Shown here piece by piece: positions 35,401 to 46,081 of a stretch of DNA of 64,000 nucleotides (position 1 is the stretch's first letter; every line of letters starts with the position of its first letter). Position numbers and translations under genes: made by a program. This DNA is from Spirodela intermedia (taxonomy: Eukaryota > Streptophyta > Magnoliopsida > Alismatales > Araceae): positions 6,131,221 to 6,195,220 of the forward strand of contig LR746270.1 of the NCBI GenBank assembly GCA_902729315.2, in the 5' to 3' direction. The notes under the pieces were generated by a model. The model was not told where the DNA came from, did no database searches, and worked only from the letters and a program-made list of their open reading frames with translations.

Positions 35401-38090
35401 TCAACGGCTTCAGCAACTCCCTTAAACAAAAACTTGTAGTAGAGGGCCATCTCCTTCACCCAGGAGGGATAATGACACAAAAACACAAGAATGCTGGCTC
35501 CTGGACAGGAAAGCCCAAAGAACATCCATGCAAATCCCTGCACTTCAAAGACCAAATCTTCACAATTCCTGCACTCCATCCCATAAATTCATCTGTTTTG
35601 ATCTTATCACCACGTTTCCTTGTATTTCTTTTCTTTAGTTTTCTTTTCTTTTTTTTTTTGTTGATTCAAGATGAACAACTTCTATGACCAACCAGCCTAA
35701 GCCTCATCAATTCATAAAATTGACTCAATAAAGCAACTTTCTGCGAATCTTCTCTTCTTTTCCTTCTTTCCCTTCTTCTCCTTCTTCATGTTAGAGCAGA
35801 AATCTTATAGGACTTGGCTACACTATTTCTTTTCAACTCCATTCCTTCTATTACTTGCGATAATTATTTGATAAAATTAGTCAGAAAAAAGGGGTCTATG
35901 AAGAAGTTTCTACATCTGCTTAACGTTAGATCCTTTTAGGAACCTCTTTCATACACATCATGGAGACCTTAACTGTAACATCCATATATTCTTTGCATGA
36001 AGCTTGTCAGGATCTACCTTGACAGGATCCATCATGTTTGCAAATCGCCTTAAGGAGAATAAGAAAACACCAGAAATGAAAATGGATTCCTACAAGCTGA
36101 TATATCATTTTCAAGGAAGCCCTAGTTACGTCAAAACATCCTCCAAAAAGGTATACCACTACGTCCGACAACTACTAAAGAAAAGTGACTATCATTAAAA
36201 AAGATCTTGTAGAAATTCAATCATTGGTAACTGTCAGGAAATGGTTTCTTCGAAAAATATGAATCCTCAGATCATGATGAAATTCACGTTAGTTTCAAAT
36301 GCCATAAAACATTTCTTGTCTAGTGTCATGACTCGCCTTCAAGGAGTTTAAGTTACACAGATTCAGGTCTAACAAGAAATGGAATTTGCAATTGAATCAT
36401 CTGTTTCTTTCACAGTCAAGACCACTGCGTGAATATCTCATTTAATTTCTTCGAAATGGACAGCTTTGATATCTTGAATACCTGTCTTCAGGCACCTGCA
36501 GAATACTACTACCAAGAATACTGGCATCACTTCCAAGAACCAAATGACAACTTGTGCCCCTTGGAGAATGCTACACATAACCCTGCAATATCTCACTCCA
36601 TGTTATGTGAAATCGGATTGGGTTCTGAATCAGTCAAAACTTACCCAGATGAAAAAAGAAAATGATATTGCTTCAGCATTGTAGGGCATACATATAACAT
36701 GTTTTCTAAAAAAGGGCATTAACATGATGAAAGTTTATAGGTTGCCAATAATTAACTTGAACTATAATCAGAATAAAACAGATTCTTACACGATTAATCT
36801 TCTCTTCATGTGTAGTCATGAGAGATGTAGGACCACAATGACTTCACTTTTAGATTAATCTATATTTTAAGAGTCCCTTGGGATTCAATTAATGGGATGG
36901 CCTTTAGGTATTGATTACGTAAAAACATGGAAAACCTTAGACATTAACCTAACCAAAATTGAGAGAAAATTTAGCATTCAAACGGACTTATACTTGAGAA
37001 AACTTGATATCAACTGCGGTACTTCTTTCGAGCAATCACAGGACTGAATTATTGAACATTTCAAATGCTAATTAATAATCATATTGGAAGTTCAACCCAT
37101 TTACTTCCTGGATTCATAACTGGTTGAGGCTGAATCTTCAAGAGGGTGTAATTTGATAACACTGCATAAATCTCATTTGGTCGAAGCCATCTCTTTGATG
37201 CATCATCCAATAGCTTCCCAATATCCAAATCTGCACGTAAATACTCATTTAATTTTAAGATGAGGAAACTTGGATCCGGTTATACCGAATCCAAACATCA
37301 TCTGTTTGTCAGACAAAAAGATAAACCAGTTCAAAATAATTAAGAATAGCAGCATTGTTAAACGTCCCATTACAATATTTATTTAAGTCATTCCTAGTGG
37401 CATCGACCCATGAGAAGAGAAGGTTCCTACTTAGATGAAACCACAATGATAAGAAAAATAAAATGGAAGTAGCTTCCAGCAGCAGGGCTTCCATCCAATT
37501 TTTTGAGGCATGCCATGTTAGATTAGCATGCACGGTGTACCCGCTGATAAACATTTGGTCAGATCCAAATTCACGATACAGTTCTGAAAACACAACTTGG
37601 GTACGGATTTCTTCAAGCTGCCCTTTTAGATAATACAAATCTGAACCGAGCAAAAATCGGAGAGTGATGAGGAGCATGGTTCAACTAAAATTGTATACTC
37701 CAAACACTAAGGGAACTCCAGAAGTTTGCCATAAAAGTGATTAAGAGGCTCGTCCCAGCCCAAGAACCAGAGAAGACGTGCTAGGCGCAATGAGCTATTA
37801 TTAGACCACGAGCAAAGCACTGCGGAATACAATCCCCATTGGATTCTCAAGCACAGGAACATAAAAGAGCAGAAATCGTCAATCAGCTCAATAAATTATC
37901 ACCCCCTGTAGTAGGCCCAATTATCCCCCCAGAACCAAGTCCCGGCATCCAAGACAGCTGCGAGATTCAGTAGACTGCCGAGAGGAAACCCCCCCACCCC
38001 CTCCCATCCGATCTTACCTGCCGTCGTGCGAAACCCGTGAATCTCTGACGCGGCTAGCTGCACCGGGCTCCGCGGCTCCATGGCCTCCAT
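20451..38090 (-). CDS. Calmodulin-binding transcription activator (CAMTA, CAMTA5-type)
   Basis: Thirteen exons join in frame to 942 residues: 38018-38090, 37105-37230, 34957-35072, 31991-32079, 29549-29594, 27990-28176, 27272-27444, 25422-25790, 23450-24171, 21389-21947, 20924-21235, 20637-20684 and 20451-20459. Residues about 15-150 form the CG-1 DNA-binding domain (RNFRKDGHNWRKKKDGKT, then the HVYYARGED and RCYWLLE blocks). A TIG/IPT fold is at about 394-470, ankyrin repeats at about 590-690 (YGWTALHWAAYCGR) and IQ motifs at about 770-850, followed by the Ca-dependent calmodulin site around VLEKAVLRWRLKRKGLRG. The opening SEIHGFRTT is like Arabidopsis CAMTA5/6. CAMTAs bind CGCG boxes and link Ca2+/calmodulin to cold, pathogen and drought responses. 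The last exon encodes only Met-Glu and stop and is the least certain. Confidence 0.95.
22467..22858. repeat. Large inverted repeat in CAMTA intron 9
   Basis: Arms at 22467-22600 and 22725-22858 (134 bp each) are nearly perfect reverse complements around a 124-bp spacer. The arms begin CAGTCTGCTTTCCCATTGCT and end with its complement. Right after the right arm, 22861-22950 repeats most of the spacer (TTTATGCTTTTATTCATTTT... GCCACGGAAT) in direct orientation. It would fold into a long hairpin in the CAMTA pre-mRNA. It may be a fold-back MITE or an inverted-duplication locus. Confidence 0.85.
29800..29985. repeat. Possible solo-LTR fragment in CAMTA intron 5
   Basis: A stretch with TTATGTTATTGTCTAGTATG, GGGCTGGGTAACCC, TAGGACCCTAGTA and TTAGGGTTGTG followed by a TTTCTCTTT tract has the look of a copia LTR fragment. 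No partner repeat or ends are identified. Confidence 0.25.
30690..30870. repeat. Short direct duplication in CAMTA intron 5
   Basis: Two roughly 85-bp diverged copies sharing ATCA(C/T)C(A)GGTGTGA(G/A)TTCCC and TACAC...GCATCA, one centred near 30750 and one near 30835. Confidence 0.45.
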
Positions 38091-38560
38091 ACGAACCTGA
38101 CTAACTCCTCACCAACGCCCCACCAAATAGAGCTGTACCGATACGACAAAAAAGAAGAAGAAGAGGGCTAAAGCTCGGCGGCGGGGGGATCTGAACTAGG
38201 AGTGTGAACACTCCGAAGAGCTTCAGTGGCCCAACCCAGCAGGGAATTCTGGTAGCTTTCACTGCGGGGAGAATCACGACTCGGCTCGGATTCCCCCCGC
38301 ACCAACCTCTGTAGAACTTCTTACCGCGCCGGGAATGGATCGAATCCCGCCGTAATCACTCCCGAAGACGGTCCCCCTCGCATTGACTTCTCTCCCATCC
38401 GAGGAAAGGAATCAGAGACGATAGGTTGTTCTAAACCGATCAGCGTGACGTCAGCTTTCTTATCTTCATCTAAAAGTGGGACCCATGCCCTCCTCTCTTA
38501 TCAACGGGCCGGCTCATAGGTGATTATTTTGCAACCCACACCCAATCAACTCGTCCTTCA
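38091..38560. other. CAMTA leader and promoter region
   Basis: GC-rich leader upstream of the CAMTA ATG, with a TGACGTCA bZIP-type palindrome at 38446-38453. No open frame of note. Confidence 0.5.
38446..38453. promoter_or_regulatory. TGACGTCA palindrome upstream of CAMTA
   Basis: Perfect CRE-type bZIP site about 355 bases before the CAMTA ATG. Function is inferred only from the motif. Confidence 0.4.
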
Positions 38561-38829
38561 CTACGGGTTTTTTTTTATTCAATCTTTTTGCTAACGTAAG
38601 CCATTACATTTACCCCAAAATATTAAGCATATTATATTAATCTAAAAATCTATCATATACATCTTTCGATCAATAAAAAAGTACAGGCTTGTTCTAGAAC
38701 ATACAGTCTTATAATTTAAAATATCCTCACACAATACACATTTTTTAGACATTTTACCAGGTTATGTAAGTTATAGATCATATGAACTAACAAAATTATT
38801 TGTATTATATTAGAATATATGATAAAAAT

Positions 38830-40140
38830 ATATTATTATTATTATAAGATTTAAATCATAAAAAATGAGGTATTTTGGAAAAATTGTGTAGAGTTTCTCT
38901 TTGTATAGTAGATGTTAAGTGAATGGATCTTGAGGCAATTGTATGTCATGTTTGTTTGGTTAGGGTTTTTTCATGATATTCTTCTTGCCCCATTTGAGGT
39001 ATATTACCTTTTTGTTGTTTATAAATGTATTATCTTGCCATTTTGAGCAGGTTTTATTTTTATCATTTAGAATGGGTTTCACTTCTGTCAATCCTTCAGA
39101 CTAGAGATTGTTAGTTTTTCTTCTTCTTAGAGTCATAAGCTATCACCATCATTGTCGTCTCCACTTTCACTCTAATGTCATCATATCCCTTTTCCAACAA
39201 GGTCTTCCAATGTTGAAGCAGTTATATGACAACATAGCACTAATCTTGCTCTATCTTGTGTCTTTTATAGTGATTTCATCTTCCATTGAATAGTATACCA
39301 GAGTTCATCAACAGTAAGTTCATCAACAACATCTTCAAGTCCATTGGTATTAGTTCTATTTGCATCAAACCCTGTATCTAAAGGCTCAAGTATCTTAGGT
39401 ACATTGTTGTTGTTTTCATCTTCATATGTTTTTGTTTTGATCTATTCAAGGAGGATGACAAGGTAGTCCTCCATCTTAGTCTCATTCATATATTATCATC
39501 TATTAGGTGTCGTTTCAGTCTACTATATCTCCTTAGTCTAACACTTTCTCTAGTTTGGTGACCAAAGTCTTATGTATTATGTGCTTTTACCATCAATGAT
39601 GTTTGGTGATGTCCCTTTGTCTAGCATGATTCTCTGTCTAAATGCCATCTCAAGCATGCCAAGGTCATCTTGCATTGTTCAACACCATCATGCACAATCC
39701 TTGCACTCTTACATCATCTAGTGCAATCCAACATTAGAAATCATCATTGTCTTATCAAGTAGTTTCTACATCATCACAACCTAATGGAAGTGGAACTTTT
39801 CTACATGTCATAGAGAGAGTTGCTATGATAATAGATCATTGTCATCCTAGTTTGTTTTCCATCAAGTGAATATTCTTCAACGACTTAATCAAGATGAACT
39901 TTTCTAAAAGTTCATCTTGAAGGGTAGTATTACAAGTTCTAAGTCATAAAAAAATATTGTAGAAGATTGAGGTTATTTTGAAAAACTGTGTGTAGGGTTC
40001 TCTTGGGTGTTATAAATGAATTAATCCTTAGGCAGTTGTTTGACGTTCTCTCTGATGTCACACTCCTTGTGCTTATATTTTCAACAATTATTTTAAAATT
40101 TAAATCTAATTATATTTACTTATTATCCAAAATGCATCAT
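38830..40140. mobile_element. Probable non-autonomous LTR-element remnant
   Basis: Two diverged direct repeats about 1.1 kb apart (about 38840-38960 and 39930-40050) share a TCATAAAAAAT...GA(G)GT(T)ATTTTG(G)AAAAA(C)TGTGTAGGG/AGTTTCTCTT block and a CTTGAGGCAATTGT/CTTAGGCAGTTGT block. Just before the second copy a purine-rich GAAGGGTAGT could be a polypurine tract. The interior has no intact coding region. Class (Ty3/gypsy) is a guess. Confidence 0.45.
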
Positions 40141-40684
40141 ATAACCCATACTTTTCCCTCAAGAAAAAGCTAAAAAAAATGAGACTTGGTGTTTTCTTTA
40201 TAAAAAACTTAGCAGCCAACTCCTTGATCATAATTAAGAGACAGAGTATATGGGGACACGTGGATAATCTGGATTTCTCTGCATAGAGAGATTAGTTGAC
40301 TGAGTGTTGGCTTAGAGCTTCTACAGGATATGATCTCACGCGAGCCCAATAATAATCAGGTCGGATCACGTGGACGAAAAGGAGCGCGGGGCCCGAGGGG
40401 AGATGGAGAAAATCGGATTCCATCACCGCAGTGAAAGAAAGGAAGCAAGGCGGTGACCGGAAACGAAAAGGAGAAAGCGCGATCGGTGGCGTTACCGTTG
40501 TAAGGACGAATGCCGCAGTTAAGGGTTCGGTCGATCCAACACGAGCAAAGGTTCGAGTTTGGGCTTTAAATAGCAAAAATAAAAATAAAAAATAAAATAC
40601 CCACCTGAAGTGGGTGGCTTCCCACACCAACTTCCCCCCTAACCAAGGGCGGCCCAGTTTGGCCCTAACTTCAACGACACCTGA

Positions 40685-40716
<32 letters not shown>

Positions 40717-40968
40717 AGAGGGCTCTGTAGGTCTGTCTGTCCATGTGAAGGTATGGTGATTAACTCACGTTTCTACAGTGTAGCAGGGACTTCAGGGCGT
40801 CTTCCAGTAGCTCGGCAGCGCCACCGTCTACGGCGGCTTTTAGGGTTTTTTTTATGGGTTCTTTGGAGAAAGCTTTCTGCTTGGGGCATCTTGCCAGCGG
40901 AGAAGATGGGGACGGAAGCTTTCTCTGAAGGGGCAAAGCCAGGGCGGAGGAAGAGGAGGGAGAGTGGA

Positions 40969-41012
<44 letters not shown>

Positions 41013-41238
41013 CCAGTGCTGCCATTCTCTCTCTGTTTCTTGCTTCTTCTTCTCCATACCCTTTTTAACTGCCCCTCCTCCCCCCCACGCACGGATAGAT
41101 CGGAGATGTTGCTTGGGGAAGGAGATTCCTCTTCTTCTTCTTCTTCTTCTTCTTCTTCTTCTTCTTCTTCTTCTTCTTCGTCTAGGATTTTGGTCTGGAT
41201 AGTGTGAGGAGGGAGGCAGAGGGATTTCCTGATTGAAA
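40141..41238. other. Upstream region of the TPR gene
   Basis: No gene recognised. Contains a CT array at 40689-40718, a GA array at 40975-41007 and a (CTT)n array at 41129-41179, the last two most likely in the leader of the TPR gene. Confidence 0.5.
41129..41179. repeat. (CTT)17 trinucleotide array in the TPR gene leader
   Basis: About 51 bases of uninterrupted CTT, ending 60 bases before the TPR-gene ATG. Long translations across it (polySer, polyGlu) are artefacts of the repeat. Confidence 0.9.
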
Positions 41239-42916
41239 ATGACCTCGAGTTCGCCACCGCGCACGACGAAGAACTGGTGGCAGAGCAATCGGAAGGTGGG
41301 TCTTCTTCTCCTCTAAACTCTGTTGTCTGTGCCTTCCTTGGCGACCTGATGGTCGCCCTAAGCCGCAGTCTGCGCTTCTCGCCTTCTCTCAGATCGCCGC
41401 CAAGTATGTCGAGGATTCCCGAGCTTTAATGGCGACGGGGGAGCTGTCCAACGCGTCGTCGGCTCTCTCTCTCCTGGAGTCGGCGCTGGCCCTGCATCCT
41501 CTCTCCGAGGCGGCACTGGAGCTCAAGGCCCGCTGTCTCCTCCGCCTCCGCCGCTTCCGCGACGTGGCGGAGCTGCTCCGAGACCACATCCCCAGCTTCC
41601 AAGCGAGCTCGCAGGCCAGCAAGTCGTCGTCTTCCACCTCACCATCGCCGGATACCTCCAAGATCCGGTGCTTCTCCTTCCTGGAGCTGAGGAAGAAGGT
41701 GGCGGCCGGTCTCTGCAGAAGTAGCGGCGATGGAGGAGAAGTAGGCCACTGGAGGTACACTGTGCTCGGCCAGGCCTGCTTCCACCTGGGAATGCTGGAG
41801 GACGCCATGGCTCTGCTACAGACTGGCCGACGCCTTGCCGCCGCCGCATCCCGGCGAGAGAGCCGCCGCCGCTCCGACGACAAGCTCCCCTTCTCCGACC
41901 CTTCGTCGTCCCCTTCCTCTCTAGCGCCGGCGGAGCTGGCCCACATTAGGTTCCTCCTCCGGCGCCGCGCCGCCGCCCTCGCGGCCCTCGCGGCCGGCCA
42001 TCCCGGCGAGTCCCTCCGCCACTTCTCCAAGATCCTCGACGGCCGCCGGGGGACCCCCTGCGCCTTCGCCGCCGGCTGCCTGCTCGGACGCGCTGCCGCC
42101 CACGGCGCCGCCGCGCGCACCGCCGAGGCCCTCGCCGACTGCAACCGCGCGCTTGCCCTCGACCCCTCGTCCATCCCGGCGCTGCGCCTCCGCGCGGACC
42201 TCCTCGAGGGTGCCGGCTGCCTTGCTGAGTGCCTTCGCGACCTCGACCACCTGAAGCTCCTCTACGGCGCGTCCTTCCACCGCGGAGAGCTCGCCGCTGG
42301 CGAGCTGGAGGCGCTCGCCGCGCGGATCCAGGCGCTGCGGCGGCGTGCTGGTGGTGCCGCCGGCGCGGCGGACAACCACATGCTGATGGGCGTGCGGAGG
42401 GGCTGCTCGCGGCAGGAGCTGGAGAGGGCGCACCGCCTCCTGTCGCTCAGGAACCGGCCGGAGCGGGCGGCGGCGTTCGTCGACCGGGTGGAGTTCGCCG
42501 GCGAGCACCGGGACCTGGAGTCTGTGCGGGAGCAGGCGAGGATGTCCGCCATGCTCTTGTGCCGGCAGCTCCAGAAGGCGTACGCCAGCATCATGGCGGA
42601 GGTCATGGCGGAGGAGCAGGCGGAGGCGGGGAGGAAGCAGCAGCAGCTCGATGCCGCTGTGGCGGCGACGGAGCGGGAAGACGGCGTGGGGTGTGGTGGG
42701 TTCACTGAGAATGAGGCGGAGCGGAGAACTCCGCCGGAGTTTGGAATCGTGGGGAGAGTGCCGCTGCCGGAGACAAAGGCAGCTGCTGCGGCGGCGGTGG
42801 TTGCTTCTGTCTTCCAGGGGGTCTTTTGCCGGGACTTGGCCATCGTCGGGAACCTTCTCTCTCAAGCCGCTGTGAACAGGACGATTCCTGTTAAATACGA
42901 GGCTCTCAGCTGCTGA
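41239..42916 (+). CDS. TPR protein with degenerate J-like domain
   Basis: Two exons, 41239-41295 and 41393-42916, join in phase 0 to 526 residues. The first exon (MTSSSPPRTTKNWWQSNRK) and the start of the second (IAAKYVEDSRALMATGE) match the opening of a plant family of TPR proteins that begin with a HWW/NWW-x-NRK motif. Helical TPR-like pairs lie around residues 30-85 (ALSLLESALALHPLSEAALE) and 225-285 (ALADCNRALALDPSSIPALR). Around 345-385 HMLMGVRRGCSRQELERAHR resembles helices I-II of a DnaJ J-domain without a clear HPD motif, so Hsp70 stimulation is doubtful. Third codon positions are almost all G or C, unlike the neighbouring PPR gene. The exact biochemical role is not known. Confidence 0.88.
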
Positions 42917-43580
42917 CGGAGAGGACAGCCACCTTTCTCTCTCTCTCTCTCTCTCTCTGTGCCAGCTTCCTCCGCCATGTACAGATAAAACTCTCTCTCT
43001 CTCTCTGCCAGCTTCCTTCGCCGTGTACAGAGAAGACTCTCTCTCTCCCCCTCTCTCTACCTATCTACCTCTGTCTGTCTCTCTCTCTCTCTCTCTCCTT
43101 TTCTCTCTCTAAATTTAAATGTACGACGGAGCATGGTTGGGCTACGGTTCTCGTGGTCTCTCTGGGTCTGTTAAATGTGCTTGGCGTCCTTTTCAGGCAT
43201 TTCCGTAAACAGTCCATCGGTCCTGTCGGAATCCCACGGTGGTCAGCGCGGACAGCGGCGGCAGGCCACGTGGCAGACTGCAAAGCGGCGCCGTCATGAG
43301 CTCTGAATGCCATCCGGTCAGACAAGCCGCGCAGCCGTAGATTGGCATATTGGATCTGACGTGGAGGAGGTAGAGCCAGACCCGGGCTTTAAAACCGAAG
43401 CGCCGAAAAACTAGGCCCGGCCTGGATCGGGCCGTTTGGTTAGTGAAGAGTGGGAAAGGCGGGAAACATTTAGATCAGCTGTTCTCCGTCGGCTTCTTTT
43501 GGGCTCATTCTCGGTGAGGCATTTTCTCGAGCACTTCTCCGGCAAGCAGAGGAGAAGGAGATTCCTGCGACTGACGCAGG
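42917..43580. other. TPR-PPR intergenic region
   Basis: Contains CT arrays at 42937-42958, 42988-43008 and 43079-43097. A roughly 52-bp unit, CT tract plus GCCAGCTTCCTYCGCCRTGTACAGA, is tandemly duplicated (about 42940-43050). No gene seen. Confidence 0.55.
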
Positions 43581-45690
43581 ATGAGAAGGCTCTTGCCAAG
43601 GTTTCTCAGAGCGTCGCTTGCCAGTGAAGGAAAATCGGAGGGGGTGGCGAGCCGGAGGAGCCCAAGCTGGAGGGAGAAACTCGCCGGAGACTCGATGGGG
43701 AGCACAACCTACCGCCGTCGACCAGGTAAGTCTCTGGGGCGATCTCCTCGATTTTTAGTTTATCTTCAGCGCCCGTTTGAAATTGATCTTTTTCCCAGCA
43801 CCGAAATGTGTCCTTGATGTCGAAAATCCCAGAGAATTCAGGATTTCTGTGGACCCGGTCCGTGTCTCGTCAATCCTCTCAAGGGACGACTGGTTTTTAA
43901 AGCTGAACAAGGAGTTCCCCCCAGGTGAGATTAGTCCCCAGTCAGTGGTGAGGAGTTTGCAAGGTGTGGAGAGCGCACTGTTGTCCCTGAAATTATACAT
44001 TTGGATTTGCAATTCGGATAAAAGGTTTGCCGAAGAGCAGTCAATTCGGAGAGTCTTGTTAGACATTTTGTCGAGGAGAGGTCCAGTGGTACTATCAGTG
44101 GAGTTATTGAACGAGATTAGGAGCTCGGGGTGTCAAATTACAGAAGATATGCTGTGTATATTGATCCGAAGTTGGGGAAGATTGGGTCTGGCCAAGTACG
44201 TCACTGAGGTTTTCGGACAGATGTCTTTCCTGGGTTTGAAACCAACTACTCGTGTCTATAATTCTGTCATTTATTCCCTGGTCAAATCAAATTCTCTCGA
44301 CTTGGCTTATTTCAAATTCCAGCAGATGCTCTCAGATAATTGTCAACCAGATCGATTCACTTACAATTTTCTTATCCATGGTGTGTGTAAGTTGGGCATA
44401 ATTGACGAGGCCCTGCGTCTCCTGAAGCAGATGGAGAGTTCCGGATATTGGCCAAATGTTTTTACGTATACAATGTTAGTTGATGGTTTTTGTAATGCGA
44501 AAAAGATTAGTGAAGCTTTCAGAATTCTGACGGTGATGAGGAAGAGAAACATTGTTCCAAGTGAAGCCACATATAGATCTTTGGTCCATGGGGCCTTTCG
44601 ATGTTTGGACCCTGGCAAGGCCTATGAGATGTTGAATGACCTTCTAGACAAGGAGCCAATCATGTGCAAGCATTCTTGTAATACTGTGTTGTATTGCCTT
44701 TGCAAGAATAATATGTCGAAAGAGGTCAGTGAATTCCTGAAAAAGATAACCCAAAGAGGTTATGTCCCAGACACTGCATCGTTCAGTATTATCATGGGTT
44801 GCCTAGTAAAAGATTTTGGCACTACTGCACTATGTAATTTATTAGATGATTTTATTCTGCGAGGTGGGAAACCTGGATTCGATACTTATCTTATGATCAT
44901 CTCTGCTTTATGCAATGCAGGAAGAGTGGACTTGGGAAGAAAATATGTTAATCAGATTATCTCAGATGGACTTGTATGCAATGTGATATCGTACAACATG
45001 CTAATTGACTGTTTCTGCAAAGCCAAAATGATGGAAAATGCAATGGAAATCTTCAAAGAAATGCAGACCAGGGGTTTTCTTCCGAACATTGTCTCTTTCA
45101 ATACATTAATTAGTGGTTATTCAAAGGTTGGAGACACTAACAAGTCACGGGAACTTTTGAAAATGCTCCTGCAGCATGGATTTAGACCAGATGCTTTCAC
45201 TTTTAGCTCAATAATAGATGGTCTTTGTCGTGCTCATCAAATTGAAGATGCACTTGAGTGCTGTAAAGAGATGAGTGAATGGTATGTCTCACCAAATTTG
45301 CTGATATATAATATATTGATCCGGTCTCTTTGTGCCACCGGACAGGTTCATCGGTCAATGAAGCTACTTTCAAAAATGAAGGCTGATAACATCGAGCCTG
45401 ATATTTATTCCTTCAATGCCCTCATCTTTAGCCTTTGTAAGATGAAAAAGATTGAGAAGGCTGGGGATCTTTTTGGTTCCATGTTGCAACATGGTGTAAC
45501 CCCAGATCATTATACACATCATGCTTTTATCGAAGCTTTATATGATATGAATAAAGTTGACGAGGCCAAAGAAATTATTGCAGCAATGGAGGCTAGTGGA
45601 TGTAGCCCAAAATTTCACGATAATCGTTCAATTATTGATTCACTGTGCACTTCAGGATGCTTGGGGGAGGCTCATGAGTTGGCCAGATAG
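43581..45690 (+). CDS. P-class pentatricopeptide repeat protein
   Basis: Two exons, 43581-43725 and 43799-45690, join in frame (codon split G/CA) to 678 residues. The first 35 residues (MRRLLPRFLRASLASEGKSE...) are Arg/Leu/Ser-rich without acids near the start, a typical mitochondrial presequence. From about residue 160 to the end about 14 consecutive PPR motifs of 35 residues follow, e.g. TYNFLIHGVCKLGIIDEALR, TYTMLVDGFCNAKKISEAFR, SYNMLIDCFCKAKMMENAME. All are P-type; there is no E or DYW extension, so editing deaminase activity is not expected. Such proteins bind organellar RNA and act in transcript stabilisation, splicing or translation. The upstream exon start is preferred over the ATG at 43777, which lies inside the intron. 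Codon use is AT-richer than in the TPR gene upstream. Confidence 0.92.
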
Positions 45691-46080
45691 TGTGCAGCAA
45701 GAGAAGTCGAAATGAACCAATGACCCATAAATAGAGCCATCAACTGGTGCTGTCATGCATTGTGAATGAGTTGAAATCATGAGAAAGTCAGGCATAAGTA
45801 TTTATTACAAAGTGCAGAAACAAGTCTTCACTTGGCTCGGAGACGAATCTCTGGATTGCAAGAAGGATTTGTTGCTTCCTATTTTTGAACCAGTTGTACT
45901 TTTTGTTCAATTTGGGTGCAACCCATGCCGTCTTTGAGTAGGTTTTCTGCTTGGTATGATTTCTACCAGTTGTGCTCATTATACAGAACATGATTTATTT
46001 TCTCAGATAACCCCAAGTATCAACCTACGTTCAAGGCTATTTTAACAAGATATCCTTTTTTTCTCGTTATGCTATATGTA
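45691..46080. other. PPR 3' flank
   Basis: AT-rich, nothing coding recognised. Confidence 0.5.
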
Positions 46081-46081
46081 G

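Noticed and set aside
36429-36665. 78-codon plus-strand frame in CAMTA intron 2
   Set aside because: Antisense to the gene, no domain, and AT-rich intron composition.
40760-41288. Long minus- and plus-strand open frames rich in Glu, Arg or Ser
   Set aside because: They are produced by the (CTT)n and (GA)n arrays in the leader of the TPR gene and have no domain.
41389-42865. Long antisense frames opposite the TPR gene
   Set aside because: The GC-rich third positions of the sense gene suppress stops on the other strand; their Arg/Ala/Pro content has no homology pattern.
43777-43798. ATG at 43777 as PPR start
   Set aside because: It lies inside the intron just before the CCCAG acceptor; the upstream exon supplies a good mitochondrial presequence and correct phase.
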